Of a stretch of DNA of 32,696 nucleotides, positions 1 through 8,115 are shown piece by piece; the first letter of the stretch is position 1, and each line of letters starts with the position of its first letter. The DNA comes from Zoogloeaceae bacterium (GTDB lineage: Bacteria; Pseudomonadota; Gammaproteobacteria; Burkholderiales; Rhodocyclaceae), in NCBI GenBank assembly GCA_031256795.1, contig JAIRPW010000039.1:1-32696 (forward strand), in the 5' to 3' direction. The notes beneath the pieces are model-generated. The model was not told the DNA's origin, did not search any database, and saw nothing but the letters and a program-made list of their open reading frames with translations. The translations under genes were made by a program, and so were the position numbers.

Positions 1-1704
1 AACGCCGGGGATTACGCCGCAGCTTTTGAACCTCTAGCCGCCGCCTTAGAACAGGAACCGGACAACCCGCTCCCGTCTGCGTACCTTGCTTTTGTGGCCG
101 CCCATCAAGGGCTTATACAAGAAGCACGTGATTTCATTACCGAATGCGAAAGAATTGCGCCGCACCGCGCCGACCTTATCGCCGCTTTCGGCGAAACCTT
201 GCTCAAGGCCGAGCAAGCCAACATTGCCGCTGAATATCTGGAAAAAGCCATTGGCAAACAGCCGGATTTATACGCCGCCTACCCGGCATTAGGGCAAAGC
301 CTGCATCTTTGCGGACGCCATGAGGAAGCCGCAGCCATCCTGCAATCCGTCGCGCAAATTCCCTCTGCCGCGCAAACGAGCATTCGGGAAACCTTGCTGC
401 AAATCCAGATGGAATGCGGCGGCGATTCCCCGCTGAAGTCAAGTATGGAGGATGGGCTGCTCCGCATTCGCATTACGAATCAATGCAATGCCCAATGCCG
501 TTTTTGCGGAATCAGAGCATGGCCAAAGCATGAGCAATCCATGTCAATGGATAAGACCGTTTTGTACGAATACTGCAAACCGTTATACGAAAAAATAAAA
601 ATTTTGCTGCTGACAGGGGGCGACCCGATTGCGGCAAAAGAAGGTTTTAATTTCTCGCGCTTTATTTCCGAAAACTATCCCCGCGTCACGCTTTTTCTGG
701 AATCAAACGGTATTGCTTTCACCAAAAAATGGCAGGAACTTGCCAAAGATAATCTATGCACCACGCACTTTTCCATCAACGGCAGCAGCGCCCAAATATA
801 CGAGGCGGGCTGTTGGGCTTCTCCCGGAGGAAAGGCTTACAACAAAACGTTAGGGCATATTGAATCGTATATTGCCTTATTGCGGCAAAGCGGATTGGAG
901 GTTTTCGCGCCCGATATTTCAATGGTCATCAATAAAGATACCGCTTCAGACGTCCGCGCATTTGTACGCAAAGGTCTGGAAATGGGGGTGCGTTTCTGTT
1001 TGTTCTATTTCGACTATACCGAAAACAACATGGCGTCGCCGTATTTCGGACGCCCCGAAACATCGCGTCCGGCACTCGCCGAATTGATGAAACTGGAAAG
1101 AGTGCTGGCGAAAAAATTCTTTATTTATTTTCGCCTCTGGATTCCGCTGAAAGAGTCAGAACTTTTACAACCCCAAATAGACGCCATCCCGTTACACGAA
1201 TTAGAGGCGGAATACGCCGACATTCTGGTATGCGCGCAAGGCCGCTCTATGCTGCGCGAGCATGAAGAACGCCAGCGCATCCGCGCCGAACGGGGCAAGA
1301 AAATCCATACATGGGACGAGGACTGGACGCCCACCATCCGGCAAACCCAAGTTGGCGGCCAAACAATCTGCGCCGCGCCGTACCAGATGCTGGATATTTA
1401 TCCTCATCACGCCGCAGAATGCTGCGGCTGGATTACGCCCCGCATCCGTCTCGACAATTGGATTCAAAACGGCGCCATTGACTGGAATCGCCTGTTTAAC
1501 TCGCAGCAGATGAAAACCTTGCGCCAAGATATGCTCAACGGCGGTTACAGCCTGTGCCAAAAATGCTGCCCTCTCAATCCGCGTTACAACGAATTGTGTT
1601 CGCCGCACCGCTACGGTTTTGACCGCGTTGAGCGCCCATGCGGGGAAATCGAAGCGCCTCCCCGCACACCCACGCCCCAAAACCTCCCGCCGCAAGAGCT
1701 ATAA
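1..1704 (+). CDS. TPR-radical SAM-SPASM domain protein (5' end outside window)
   Basis: The frame is open from base 1, so the start codon lies upstream; a GTG at 94 is internal. The first ~110 visible residues are alanine-rich helical repeats of TPR type. A radical SAM core follows, with the CX3CX2C cluster motif CNAQCRFC encoded at 484-507 and the LLTGGDP strand typical of the family. The C-terminal part (from about 1368) has further cysteines (ICAAPYQ, AECCGW, CQKCC), consistent with a SPASM/twitch domain carrying an auxiliary Fe-S cluster. Such enzymes usually modify peptides or small precursors by radical chemistry; TPRs often bind a protein partner. The substrate cannot be read from the sequence. 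The gene ends in TAA at 1702-1704, overlapping the convergent darP by 6 bp. Its base composition is more moderate than that of its neighbours. Family assignment is firm, function open. Confidence 0.8.
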   Translation, partial: NAGDYAAAFEPLAAALEQEPDNPLPSAYLAFVAAHQGLIQEARDFITECERIAPHRADLIAAFGETLLKAEQANIAAEYLEKAIGKQPDLYAAYPALGQSLHLCGRHEEAAAILQSVAQIPSAAQTSIRETLLQIQMECGGDSPLKSSMEDGLLRIRITNQCNAQCRFCGIRAWPKHEQSMSMDKTVLYEYCKPLYEKIKILLLTGGDPIAAKEGFNFSRFISENYPRVTLFLESNGIAFTKKWQELAKDNLCTTHFSINGSSAQIYEAGCWASPGGKAYNKTLGHIESYIALLRQSGLEVFAPDISMVINKDTASDVRAFVRKGLEMGVRFCLFYFDYTENNMASPYFGRPETSRPALAELMKLERVLAKKFFIYFRLWIPLKESELLQPQIDAIPLHELEAEYADILVCAQGRSMLREHEERQRIRAERGKKIHTWDEDWTPTIRQTQVGGQTICAAPYQMLDIYPHHAAECCGWITPRIRLDNWIQNGAIDWNRLFNSQQMKTLRQDMLNGGYSLCQKCCPLNPRYNELCSPHRYGFDRVERPCGEIEAPPRTPTPQNLPPQEL

Positions 1705-2232
1705 CCCCAAAGTTTTTAAGGCATGGAACAGCGCGCGGAAATTTCGCGGCGGCTTTTGCTCCGCCGCGTCCTTCAGGGCGGCGCGGCGCAATTGCCGCAA
1801 GCGCGTCACATCCGCATCCGGACAATTCGCGGCGATTTCCGCCAGCGCCCCCGCTTCGTCCTCCAAAAGCCGCTGGCGCAGCGTCTCTATCCGGTGCAGA
1901 CGCGCAATCTCCGTTGCGGATTCTCCCGATAGATCCGCCAGCACGGCGCGAATCGCCGCGGCGTCCCCCTCCTCGCGCAGCAAACGCCCGATATACCGCA
2001 GCTGCCGTCTGCGCGCGGAAAGCTTCCGGATTCGCCCATACTCCAGCACCGCCTCCCGTAATGCGTCCGGCAGCGGCGCGCGCGTAATCTGCTCGCGCGT
2101 CAGGCGCGTCAAATCCTCGCCCAGCGCTTCCAGCGCGTGCGTCTCCGCCTTGACGCGCGTCTTTGAGGGACGCTCCCGCGCCTCTTCCTCCGCGTCGTCC
2201 CGGATTTTGTTCGTAAAAGAATTTTTGCGCAT
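1699..2232 (-). CDS. darP: DarP/YjgA (DUF615) ribosome-associated protein
   Basis: A 177-residue, highly charged, almost wholly helical protein that matches the DUF615/YjgA family in length and pattern: a basic N-terminus, then paired long helices rich in Arg, Leu and Glu (LSARRRQLRYIGRLLREEGD near the middle). In Escherichia coli this protein associates with late 50S precursors and helps ribosome assembly. It is the last gene of the murI-nadA-clsB run on the minus strand, 9 bp after clsB. Its 3' end overlaps the convergent radical SAM gene by 6 bp. ATG at 2230-2232 is used. No signal peptide or membrane segment is present. Confidence 0.88.
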   Translation of the reverse strand: MRKNSFTNKIRDDAEEEARERPSKTRVKAETHALEALGEDLTRLTREQITRAPLPDALREAVLEYGRIRKLSARRRQLRYIGRLLREEGDAAAIRAVLADLSGESATEIARLHRIETLRQRLLEDEAGALAEIAANCPDADVTRLRQLRRAALKDAAEQKPPRNFRALFHALKTLGL

Positions 2233-2241
2233 GGTTTCCTT

Positions 2242-3465
2242 TTAACGCTCCGGCTCAGACGCAACGCGCGGCGCTTTCGCGGCGGAATTATGCCAGTGCC
2301 CATAGCCAATCAAATCCGCCAAAAGCCGCGCCAGTCCATAACACAACCAGCCCGCGCAGCGAGAAAAAAAACTCTGCCGCCCAAAGGCGCGTTCCGTCGT
2401 GTCATGCCGTATCGCCAGACACAGACTTTCCGACAGCTGCCGCGCGAACGCTTCATCCAGCACGGCGATATTGCTCTCTTTCGCCATAAATAAACTCAAA
2501 GGATCAATGTTGGAAGAGCCCACCGTTGCCCAGCGCTCATCCACCACCGCGACTTTGGCATGTAAAAATCCGCTCCGGTAATAAAAAACGCGAATGCCCG
2601 CCGCGATCAAGTGGTCGTACAAAGCCTCCGTCGCGTAATGCAACAGCGGATGATCGCTTTTGCCCTGCACCAGCAGCGTTACCCGCACCCCGCGCCGCGC
2701 CGCGGCCAGCAGCGCGTTCCTGAAACGCCATCCCGGCAGAAAATAAGCGTTGGCCAGCGTGACGGAACGCTTCGCCCAGCGCAAGGCGTCCAGGTACGCA
2801 TTGGGAATGCTGCCGCGCCGGTAAAAATTATTACGCGGCAAAAACATGACTTTCTGTCCCTGCGCGGACTCAGGCGTCGGCGCGACGGATTCCGCCCACG
2901 AAAACCCCGGCAACCGCAGACGCCGCTGAAAGCTGGCCAGCGCCACAGCCTCCCAGGTACGTCGCATGGCGGCAAGAATGTGCGCGAGGATCGGCCCCTC
3001 CACCCGCGCCGCGTAATCAAAACGCGCGCCCATTCCCGGCGGCGTATTGTCGTCATCAATAATATTGATTCCGCCGATAAAAGCGACGCGCCCATCCAAC
3101 GCCACGAGCTTGCGGTGCAAACGCCGCAGACGATAACGATGCAGACTAAAACGCGCGATTTCCGCGCGATACACAAGATAACGCGCCCCAGACTCCAGAA
3201 ACCGCGCGCCGAACTTTTCCGGAAAATGCCGCGCGCCAAACCCATCCACCAGCACCCGCACCGCAACCCCGCGCCGCGCTGCGGCGCACAGCGCGTCCGC
3301 TACCGAGCAGCCCACCGCGTCATCCGCGAAAATATAGCTCTCCAGAAAAATTTCCCGCCGCGCCTCCCCAATGGCGCGCAGCAGCGCCGGAAAATACTCC
3401 GCGCCGCAGCGCAAAAGCTCCACATGATGCCCGCCAATAAAACGATCGTTCCCCGCGCGCGGCAT
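2242..3465 (-). CDS. clsB: Cardiolipin synthase B-type phospholipase D protein
   Basis: A 407-residue protein with two phospholipase D HKD motifs: LHRKLVALDGRVAFIGG in the first half and FLHAKVAVVDERWATVGSSN in the second, each with HxK(x4)D. ClsB (YbhO) of E. coli is of similar length (about 410) and likewise lacks the two N-terminal membrane helices of ClsA; these enzymes make cardiolipin by phosphatidyl transfer at the inner membrane. I chose ATG 3463-3465, which gives the short N-terminus MPRAGNDRF; the frame stays open upstream inside nadA, but that extension is arginine/tryptophan-rich and looks non-coding. The start lies 25 bp after the nadA stop with only a weak GGAA ribosome site. 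It is followed 9 bp later by darP. Confidence 0.88.
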   Translation of the reverse strand: MPRAGNDRFIGGHHVELLRCGAEYFPALLRAIGEARREIFLESYIFADDAVGCSVADALCAAARRGVAVRVLVDGFGARHFPEKFGARFLESGARYLVYRAEIARFSLHRYRLRRLHRKLVALDGRVAFIGGINIIDDDNTPPGMGARFDYAARVEGPILAHILAAMRRTWEAVALASFQRRLRLPGFSWAESVAPTPESAQGQKVMFLPRNNFYRRGSIPNAYLDALRWAKRSVTLANAYFLPGWRFRNALLAAARRGVRVTLLVQGKSDHPLLHYATEALYDHLIAAGIRVFYYRSGFLHAKVAVVDERWATVGSSNIDPLSLFMAKESNIAVLDEAFARQLSESLCLAIRHDTTERAFGRQSFFSRCAGWLCYGLARLLADLIGYGHWHNSAAKAPRVASEPER

Positions 3466-3490
3466 AAGAATTCCGCAAAACAACAGAAAA

Positions 3491-4594
3491 TCAGGATAAT
3501 TCCAGCATACGCGCCAGCGCCTGCCGCGCGCTTTCCGCCTCTTTTTCCGGCACGGAAATGGGGTTGACCACCGCGCCTTGCGCAAGATTCTCCAGCGTCC
3601 AGGCCAGATGCGGCAGATCAATGCGCTGCATGGTCGAGCACATGCAGACCAAAGGCGACATGAAACGCACGATTTTCCCCTCCGCGGCCACTTCCCGCGC
3701 CAGACGCTCCACAAGATTCAGCTCCGTGCCAATCAGCCAATGTCCGGGCGAAGCGGCCTGTTTGACGCGGTTGACGATAAATTCAGTCGAGCCTACCTCG
3801 TCCGCGGCGGCGGCCACCGCAAACTCGCATTCAGGATGCGCAAGGACGCGCCCCTCCGGGTATTGCGCGCGGAAAGCGTCAATCTGACTTTTTCTGAACA
3901 TTTGATGCACGGCGCAATGCCCCTTCCAAAGCAGGATGCGCGCGCGCGCAATCTCTTCCGGCAAAAGCCCGCCCAGAGGTACGTCCGGGTCCCAAACCCG
4001 CATTTCCTCCAGCGGGACGCCCAAACTGTGCCCTGTCCAGCGCCCCAGGTGCTGATCCGGGAAAAAAAGAATTTTCTGCCGGCGGCGAAACGCCCAGCGC
4101 GCCACCTCCCCCGCGTTACTGGAGGTGCAAACGATCCCGCCGCGTTCACCGCAAAAAGCCTTCAGATCCGCGGCGGAATTGATATAGGTGACGGGCGTAA
4201 AGATTTCGTTCGCGTCGCATACTTCCGCAAGCTCCCGCCAGCAGCGTTCCACTTTGGCCAAATTGGCCATATCCGCCATAGAACAGCCGGCGGCCAAATC
4301 CGGAAGAATTACGGTCTGCTCCGGACGGGAAAGCATCTCCGCGACTTCCGCCATAAAATGCACGCCGCAGAAAACCAGGAAACGCGCATCCGTTTGCGCC
4401 GCCAGACGCGCGAGTTTCAGGGAATCTCCCGTCAGATCCGCGTGCCGGTAAACCTCCGCGCGCTGATAATGATGACAAAGCAGAACGACTTCCTTGCCCA
4501 GCGCGCGGCGCGCCGCGACAATACGTTCGTCGCATTGCGCCCCGGAAAGGTCCCGGTACGCGGAAAAGGGCAGCGGCGCGGCAGAGGCGGTCAT
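3491..4594 (-). CDS. nadA: Quinolinate synthase A
   Basis: A 367-residue NadA that condenses iminoaspartate with dihydroxyacetone phosphate to quinolinate in NAD synthesis. Visible family signatures are LCHHYQRAEVYRHADLTGDS near the N-terminus, VFCGVHFMAEVAEML, the conserved GIVCTSSNAG and HPECEFAVAAAADEVGST segments, and MSPLVCMCSTMQRIDLP near the C-terminus; three of these cysteines hold the oxygen-sensitive [4Fe-4S] cluster. The ATG (4592-4594) overlaps the TGA of the rhodanese gene as ATGA, so the two are probably translationally coupled. nadB and nadC are not in this window. Confidence 0.96.
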   Translation of the reverse strand: MTASAAPLPFSAYRDLSGAQCDERIVAARRALGKEVVLLCHHYQRAEVYRHADLTGDSLKLARLAAQTDARFLVFCGVHFMAEVAEMLSRPEQTVILPDLAAGCSMADMANLAKVERCWRELAEVCDANEIFTPVTYINSAADLKAFCGERGGIVCTSSNAGEVARWAFRRRQKILFFPDQHLGRWTGHSLGVPLEEMRVWDPDVPLGGLLPEEIARARILLWKGHCAVHQMFRKSQIDAFRAQYPEGRVLAHPECEFAVAAAADEVGSTEFIVNRVKQAASPGHWLIGTELNLVERLAREVAAEGKIVRFMSPLVCMCSTMQRIDLPHLAWTLENLAQGAVVNPISVPEKEAESARQALARMLELS

Positions 4595-5052
4595 TGCGAT
4601 TCGCCGTGAAACCAGGGCAGCCCCGCCAGACGCCAGCCGCCAACTTTGCCGCGCTGCCGGTTCGCGTCATGCTCCCCCTCAAAGCCTTCCAGAACGTTAT
4701 AGCAGGCGGTGTATCCCGCGCGGGCAGCGGCAACGGCGGCCTGCTCCGAGCGTTCGCCGCTGCGGCACAAAAAAAGCAGCAGGGACTCCGCGTCTGTCTG
4801 AGCGCGCAGCTGCGGCAGAAAATAGGGATTTTCCTCGCCGCTGGGATAGCGCGCCCACTCGATTTCGACCGCGCCGGGCACGCGCCCGACAAAATCCAGT
4901 TCCGCGCGGGTGCGAATATCCACCAGGCGCGCGCCCGGCGCGTTCTTCCAGACATAATGCGCTTCCTTGGGCGTCAGCGCGCCCGCGAAGGGAAGTTTCC
5001 GCGCTTCCGCGCGTTCGCGCGCCAACCGCAGCAAATCCGAAAGGGTTCCCAT
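4591..5052 (-). CDS. Rhodanese-like sulfurtransferase domain protein
   Basis: A 153-residue single rhodanese domain. GARLVDIRTRAELDFVGRVP is the usual entry strand and arginine-containing loop, and LFLCRSGERSEQAA is the active-site loop, with the persulfide-forming Cys followed by RSGERS. The C-terminal GWRLAGLPW is typical of the stand-alone rhodaneses of proteobacteria. The active Cys is present, so sulfurtransferase activity is likely, but the sulfur acceptor is unknown. The 4-bp ATGA overlap with nadA invites a link to Fe-S supply for NadA; that is inference only. The start is ATG 5050-5052, preceded by a candidate -10 box 30 bp upstream. Confidence 0.85.
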   Translation of the reverse strand: MGTLSDLLRLARERAEARKLPFAGALTPKEAHYVWKNAPGARLVDIRTRAELDFVGRVPGAVEIEWARYPSGEENPYFLPQLRAQTDAESLLLFLCRSGERSEQAAVAAARAGYTACYNVLEGFEGEHDANRQRGKVGGWRLAGLPWFHGESQ

Positions 5053-5082
5053 AAGAAGCGTCCAATCTTAAAAAACCGTTGC

Positions 5083-5088
5083 AGTATA
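5083..5088 (-). promoter_or_regulatory. Candidate -10 box for rhodanese-nadA-clsB-darP
   Basis: Read on the minus strand this is TATACT, 30 bp before the rhodanese ATG, in the 66-bp gap after murI. No good -35 is seen at 16-18 bp. It may provide a second promoter inside the murI run. Confidence 0.3.
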
Positions 5089-5092
5089 GCGC

Positions 5093-5115
5093 GGCGCGGC
5101 ACAAAAATCCGCGCC
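5093..5115 (-). repeat. Inverted repeat between murI and the rhodanese gene
   Basis: GGCGCGG and CCGCGCC form a perfect 7-bp stem around a 9-nt A/T-rich loop, just after the murI stop. No clear U-tract follows, so this could be a weak terminator or a 3'-end stabilising hairpin. Confidence 0.35.
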
Positions 5116-5118
5116 CGC

Positions 5119-5967
5119 TCAAACCGGCCAGACCTCCGCGGGACAAGAAAAAGCGAGCAGACGGGTAACGGCGCGCGCAAAACGCTCCGCGTCGTCGCTC
5201 GCCGCGAAAATCAGCCGCCCCCGCCCGCCCAAATGGCTTTCCCGCAAAAGCCGCGCTTCCGTCTGCCGCGCCACCGCCTCGCCGCTATCCACGATGATCG
5301 TCCCGGCGGGCGTCCGCGCGGCGATTTCTTTCCGCGCCCACGGGTAATGCGTACAGCCCAGCGCGACAGCGTCCGCCCCCGCCGCGTTGAGCGGCGCAAG
5401 ATACCGATCCAGCAAGACGCCTGCCGCCGCGCTTTGCGCGCCCTCGCGCTCAATGACCTCGGCAAGCCCCGGACAGGGACAGGCGATCACCGTCGCGTTC
5501 TTCGCGCAATCGGCGACAAGCCGGGAAAAGCGCTGGCTCTCCAGCGTGCGCGGCGTGGCCAGCACGCCGACAACGCCTGTTTTGCTCGCGGCCACCGCGG
5601 GCTTCAGCGCGGGTTCCAGCGCGATCACCGGCTTTTGCGTTTCTTTGCGAATATCCGATACCGCCGCCGCCGTCGCGGTATTACAGGCGACAACCAGCGC
5701 TTTCGCGCCGCGCGCCCACAGCGCCGCGGCCACCGCGCGACCGCGCGCGCGCAAAAAATCCTCCGGCTTATCGCCATAGGGAAAATGGCGCGTATCCGCA
5801 AAATAGACAAAATCTTCGTTCGGCAACCGCGCGCGCAAAGCCAGAAGCACCGTCAGCCCGCCCAGACCGGAATCCCAGACGGCGATAGGTTCCCGGTCAG
5901 ACGCGCGCGCGGTTTTTCCCGACGTCTCATGCGCCGCTTGATTCGCCGCGTCAGGATTTTCTTTCAT
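5119..5967 (-). CDS. murI: Glutamate racemase
   Basis: A 282-residue cofactor-independent racemase supplying D-glutamate for peptidoglycan. Motifs in order: IAVWDSGLGGLTVL with the catalytic-site Asp-Ser, FADTRHFPYGDK, VVACNTATAAA with the first catalytic Cys, and ALGCTHYPW with the second Cys. The frame continues upstream to about 6234, but that extension covers the promoter region and resembles nothing; ATG 5965-5967 gives a normal family N-terminus with a roughly 25-residue hydrophilic leader. It is the first gene of the minus-strand run toward darP and is divergent from the Ser/Thr kinase gene. Confidence 0.95.
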   Translation of the reverse strand: MKENPDAANQAAHETSGKTARASDREPIAVWDSGLGGLTVLLALRARLPNEDFVYFADTRHFPYGDKPEDFLRARGRAVAAALWARGAKALVVACNTATAAAVSDIRKETQKPVIALEPALKPAVAASKTGVVGVLATPRTLESQRFSRLVADCAKNATVIACPCPGLAEVIEREGAQSAAAGVLLDRYLAPLNAAGADAVALGCTHYPWARKEIAARTPAGTIIVDSGEAVARQTEARLLRESHLGGRGRLIFAASDDAERFARAVTRLLAFSCPAEVWPV

Positions 5968-6013
5968 TTCCGCGCGCCGCGCGCCAGTATTCAATTTGCG
6001 TACATTATCCAAA

Positions 6014-6019
6014 ATTATA
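6014..6019 (-). promoter_or_regulatory. Candidate -10 box for murI
   Basis: The minus strand reads TATAAT, a perfect sigma-70 -10 hexamer 46 bp before the murI ATG. Directly upstream, in the -10/-35 spacer, is the perfect palindrome 6020-6038. No consensus -35 is visible. Confidence 0.45.
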
Positions 6020-6038
6020 GGGAATCCGCAGGATTCCC
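6020..6038. repeat. Perfect 8-bp inverted repeat in the murI/kinase divergent region
   Basis: GGGAATCC-GCA-GGATTCCC. It abuts the murI -10 box, where a dimeric repressor would bind. It could also form a hairpin in a plus-strand transcript, but no U-tract follows. Confidence 0.5.
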
Positions 6039-6114
6039 CCTCTCTCGCCCTATTCAAATTATACGATGTCGGCGCAATGTTTTTGAACGTCCCGCAAACG
6101 GAAAGTTTTGCGCC

Positions 6115-6143
6115 TTTACAGTTTGCGCGCAAGTCTGGACAAT
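6115..6143 (+). promoter_or_regulatory. Candidate sigma-70 promoter for the kinase operon
   Basis: TTTACA (6115-6120), a 17-bp spacer and GACAAT (6138-6143). It lies 33 bp before the chosen kinase ATG and would drive kinase-PP2C-rph-rdgB-radA. Confidence 0.4.
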
Positions 6144-6176
6144 ACGGATTTTCCCCGACGCGCGCGACAACAAAAT

Positions 6177-7163
6177 ATGGGGCAACAAGCCAATACTGCG
6201 CTGCCAGATGGCTTTCAGATTGAAGGCTATACAATCATCCGCCAGATTTCCATTGGCGGCTTTTCCATTGTGTATCTGGCCAAAGACCCCTCCGGACAAA
6301 ACGTCGCGCTCAAGGAATATCTGCCCAATTCGCTTGCCCTGCGCCGCAGGGGCGAAATCACGCCGATTATCAAGCCGGAATATCAGGATTCCTTTCGCTA
6401 CGGTCTCAAGTGTTTTTTTGAGGAAGGCCGCGCCCTGGCGCGCCTGTCGCACCCCAACGTCGTGCGCGTATTTAATTTTTTCCGCGCCAACGAAACCGTC
6501 TATATGGTCATGCAGTATGAGCAGGGGCGCACGCTGCAGGAATTCATCAAAAAGCATAAAGGACATATTTCCGAGCGTTTTCTGCGCGGAATTTTCGTGC
6601 GCCTTCTGAACGGTTTGCGCGTCGTGCATAGCAATAAGCTCCTGCACCTGGACCTCAAACCTTCCAACATCTATTTGCGCCAGGACAATACGCCGGTGCT
6701 GATTGATTTTGGCGCGGTGCGGCAAGTGCTGCATACGGATTCGCCGGTTCTCAAACCGATGTATACGCCGGGATTCGCCTCTCCCGAACATTATGGCGAT
6801 CGCAAGAATTTCGGCCCCTGGAGCGATATTTACAGTATCGGCGCCTCGCTTTATACCTGCCTGGCCGGCTCGCCGCCGCCGCCCGCCGACGAACGCCAGA
6901 CGCGCGATACCATGCAGCTTGCGGCAAAGCGCTGGGAAGGAAAACATTCCGAACATTTTCTGAACGCGATTGACGACTGCCTGAAGCTGAATCACCTTCT
7001 GCGTCCGCAGAGCGCCTACAGTTTACAAAAAATGCTGGCGGAATCCACTGAACTGTCCGACATTTCCGTGCCGCCCGAAAAGTCTGTCTGGGACGGCAAA
7101 CGTCTGGAGCTTGGGCAGAAATTTGAAAAAATCCTGAAAAGAATCAAATCTCCCACGCCATGA
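6177..7163 (+). CDS. Soluble Hanks-type Ser/Thr protein kinase
   Basis: A 328-residue kinase with no membrane segment and no PASTA or other sensor domain. The glycine loop is IGGFSIVY (residues 26-33), the ATP lysine is K46 (VALKEYLP), the catalytic loop is HLDLKPSN (157-164, D159), the metal-binding motif is DFG (177-179), and ASPEHYG serves as the APE motif. Leu replaces Arg in the HRD motif, so it is a non-RD kinase, a class often not dependent on activation-loop phosphorylation. ATG 6177 gives a normal start; a TTG at 6108 in the same frame is less likely because it overlaps the promoter. The 3' end overlaps the PP2C gene as ATGA, so kinase and phosphatase are probably made together and act on the same targets. 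Substrates are unknown. Confidence 0.9.
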   Translation: MGQQANTALPDGFQIEGYTIIRQISIGGFSIVYLAKDPSGQNVALKEYLPNSLALRRRGEITPIIKPEYQDSFRYGLKCFFEEGRALARLSHPNVVRVFNFFRANETVYMVMQYEQGRTLQEFIKKHKGHISERFLRGIFVRLLNGLRVVHSNKLLHLDLKPSNIYLRQDNTPVLIDFGAVRQVLHTDSPVLKPMYTPGFASPEHYGDRKNFGPWSDIYSIGASLYTCLAGSPPPPADERQTRDTMQLAAKRWEGKHSEHFLNAIDDCLKLNHLLRPQSAYSLQKMLAESTELSDISVPPEKSVWDGKRLELGQKFEKILKRIKSPTP

Positions 7164-8074
7164 GATTCACTATTTATCAAGAAAGCCGCCGAGGCGGACG
7201 CTCCAATAACGAAGACCGGCTGGCGCATTGCTACTCGCGCGACGCCTTGCTTCTCATCGTCGCGGACGGAATGGGCGGGCATTATTTTGGTGAAATTGCC
7301 TCGCAAATCGCGGTACAGACGTTTGTCGACGCCTTTAAGAAAGAAGCGCAGCCCCGCGTTTCCGAGCCGTTCGCTTTTCTGCACGCGCGCGCCCTAGACG
7401 CGCATGACGCCATTCTGGAATACGCGAGGAAGCAGCGTTTCCCGGACGCGCCGCGCACTACGCTGGTGGCTTGCCTCGTACAGGATGGCGTCGCGCACTG
7501 GGCGCACGCGGGCGATTCCCGCCTTTATCTGATCCGCGACGGCGAAATTGCCGCGCGCACGCGCGATCATTCCATTGTCCAGCGAATGCTCGACGAAGGG
7601 CGCATCACCCCCAATGAAGCAAAGCGCCATCCCGATCGGAACCGGATTTACAGCTGCCTGGGCGGCCCGCAAAAACCTGAGCTTGATTTTTCCCACAAAA
7701 CGCCGCTGCAAATCGGAGACGTTCTGGCGCTCTGCACAGACGGAGTCTGGGGGCCGCTGCCCAACGACGTCATGATCGCGCAAGCGCTGGAGGATAAAAA
7801 CCTGATTCAGGCCGTTCCGCGCTTCATGGACCGTTTGGAGCGCATCTGCGGCGCGCAAAGCGACAATCTTTCCCTCGTCGCCGTGCGCTGGGAAGAAAAT
7901 TACGCGGATTTTGATACCTCCAGCGTTTCCACGCAGGATATGAGCGTTACGGAAATCGCCACTTGCGTGGAGCCTTTCAGCAAACCGCCGCGCGCCGAAC
8001 TTTCCGACGACGAAATTGAACGCGCCATTGAGGAAATCCGCGCGGCAATTGACAAATACGTGCCCGGACGCTGA
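7160..8074 (+). CDS. PP2C-type Ser/Thr protein phosphatase
   Basis: A 304-residue PPM/PP2C phosphatase, the natural opponent of the kinase it overlaps by 4 bp. Metal-binding and core motifs are present: SNNEDR (residues 15-20), [10 protein letters not shown] (D36), [25 protein letters not shown] and [11 protein letters not shown]. About 50 residues follow the catalytic core; they are acidic and lack a recognisable domain. There is no signal peptide or membrane helix, so it is cytoplasmic. It is followed 41 bp later by rph. Kinase-PP2C-rph-rdgB is an arrangement I associate with betaproteobacteria. Confidence 0.92.
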   Translation: MRFTIYQESRRGGRSNNEDRLAHCYSRDALLLIVADGMGGHYFGEIASQIAVQTFVDAFKKEAQPRVSEPFAFLHARALDAHDAILEYARKQRFPDAPRTTLVACLVQDGVAHWAHAGDSRLYLIRDGEIAARTRDHSIVQRMLDEGRITPNEAKRHPDRNRIYSCLGGPQKPELDFSHKTPLQIGDVLALCTDGVWGPLPNDVMIAQALEDKNLIQAVPRFMDRLERICGAQSDNLSLVAVRWEENYADFDTSSVSTQDMSVTEIATCVEPFSKPPRAELSDDEIERAIEEIRAAIDKYVPGR

Positions 8075-8115
8075 CCGCGCGCGCATTCTCCATTTCCCTT
8101 TTTCAGAAAGCCGCC

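Noticed and set aside
1201-1695. 164-codon minus-strand frame opposite the radical SAM gene
   Set aside because: Shadow of the SPASM-encoding region; no family resemblance.
4594-6609. 671-codon plus-strand open frame
   Set aside because: It lies antisense to the rhodanese and murI genes and runs across the divergent promoter into the kinase in another frame; it is Arg/Gln-rich with no domain, an artefact of high GC content.
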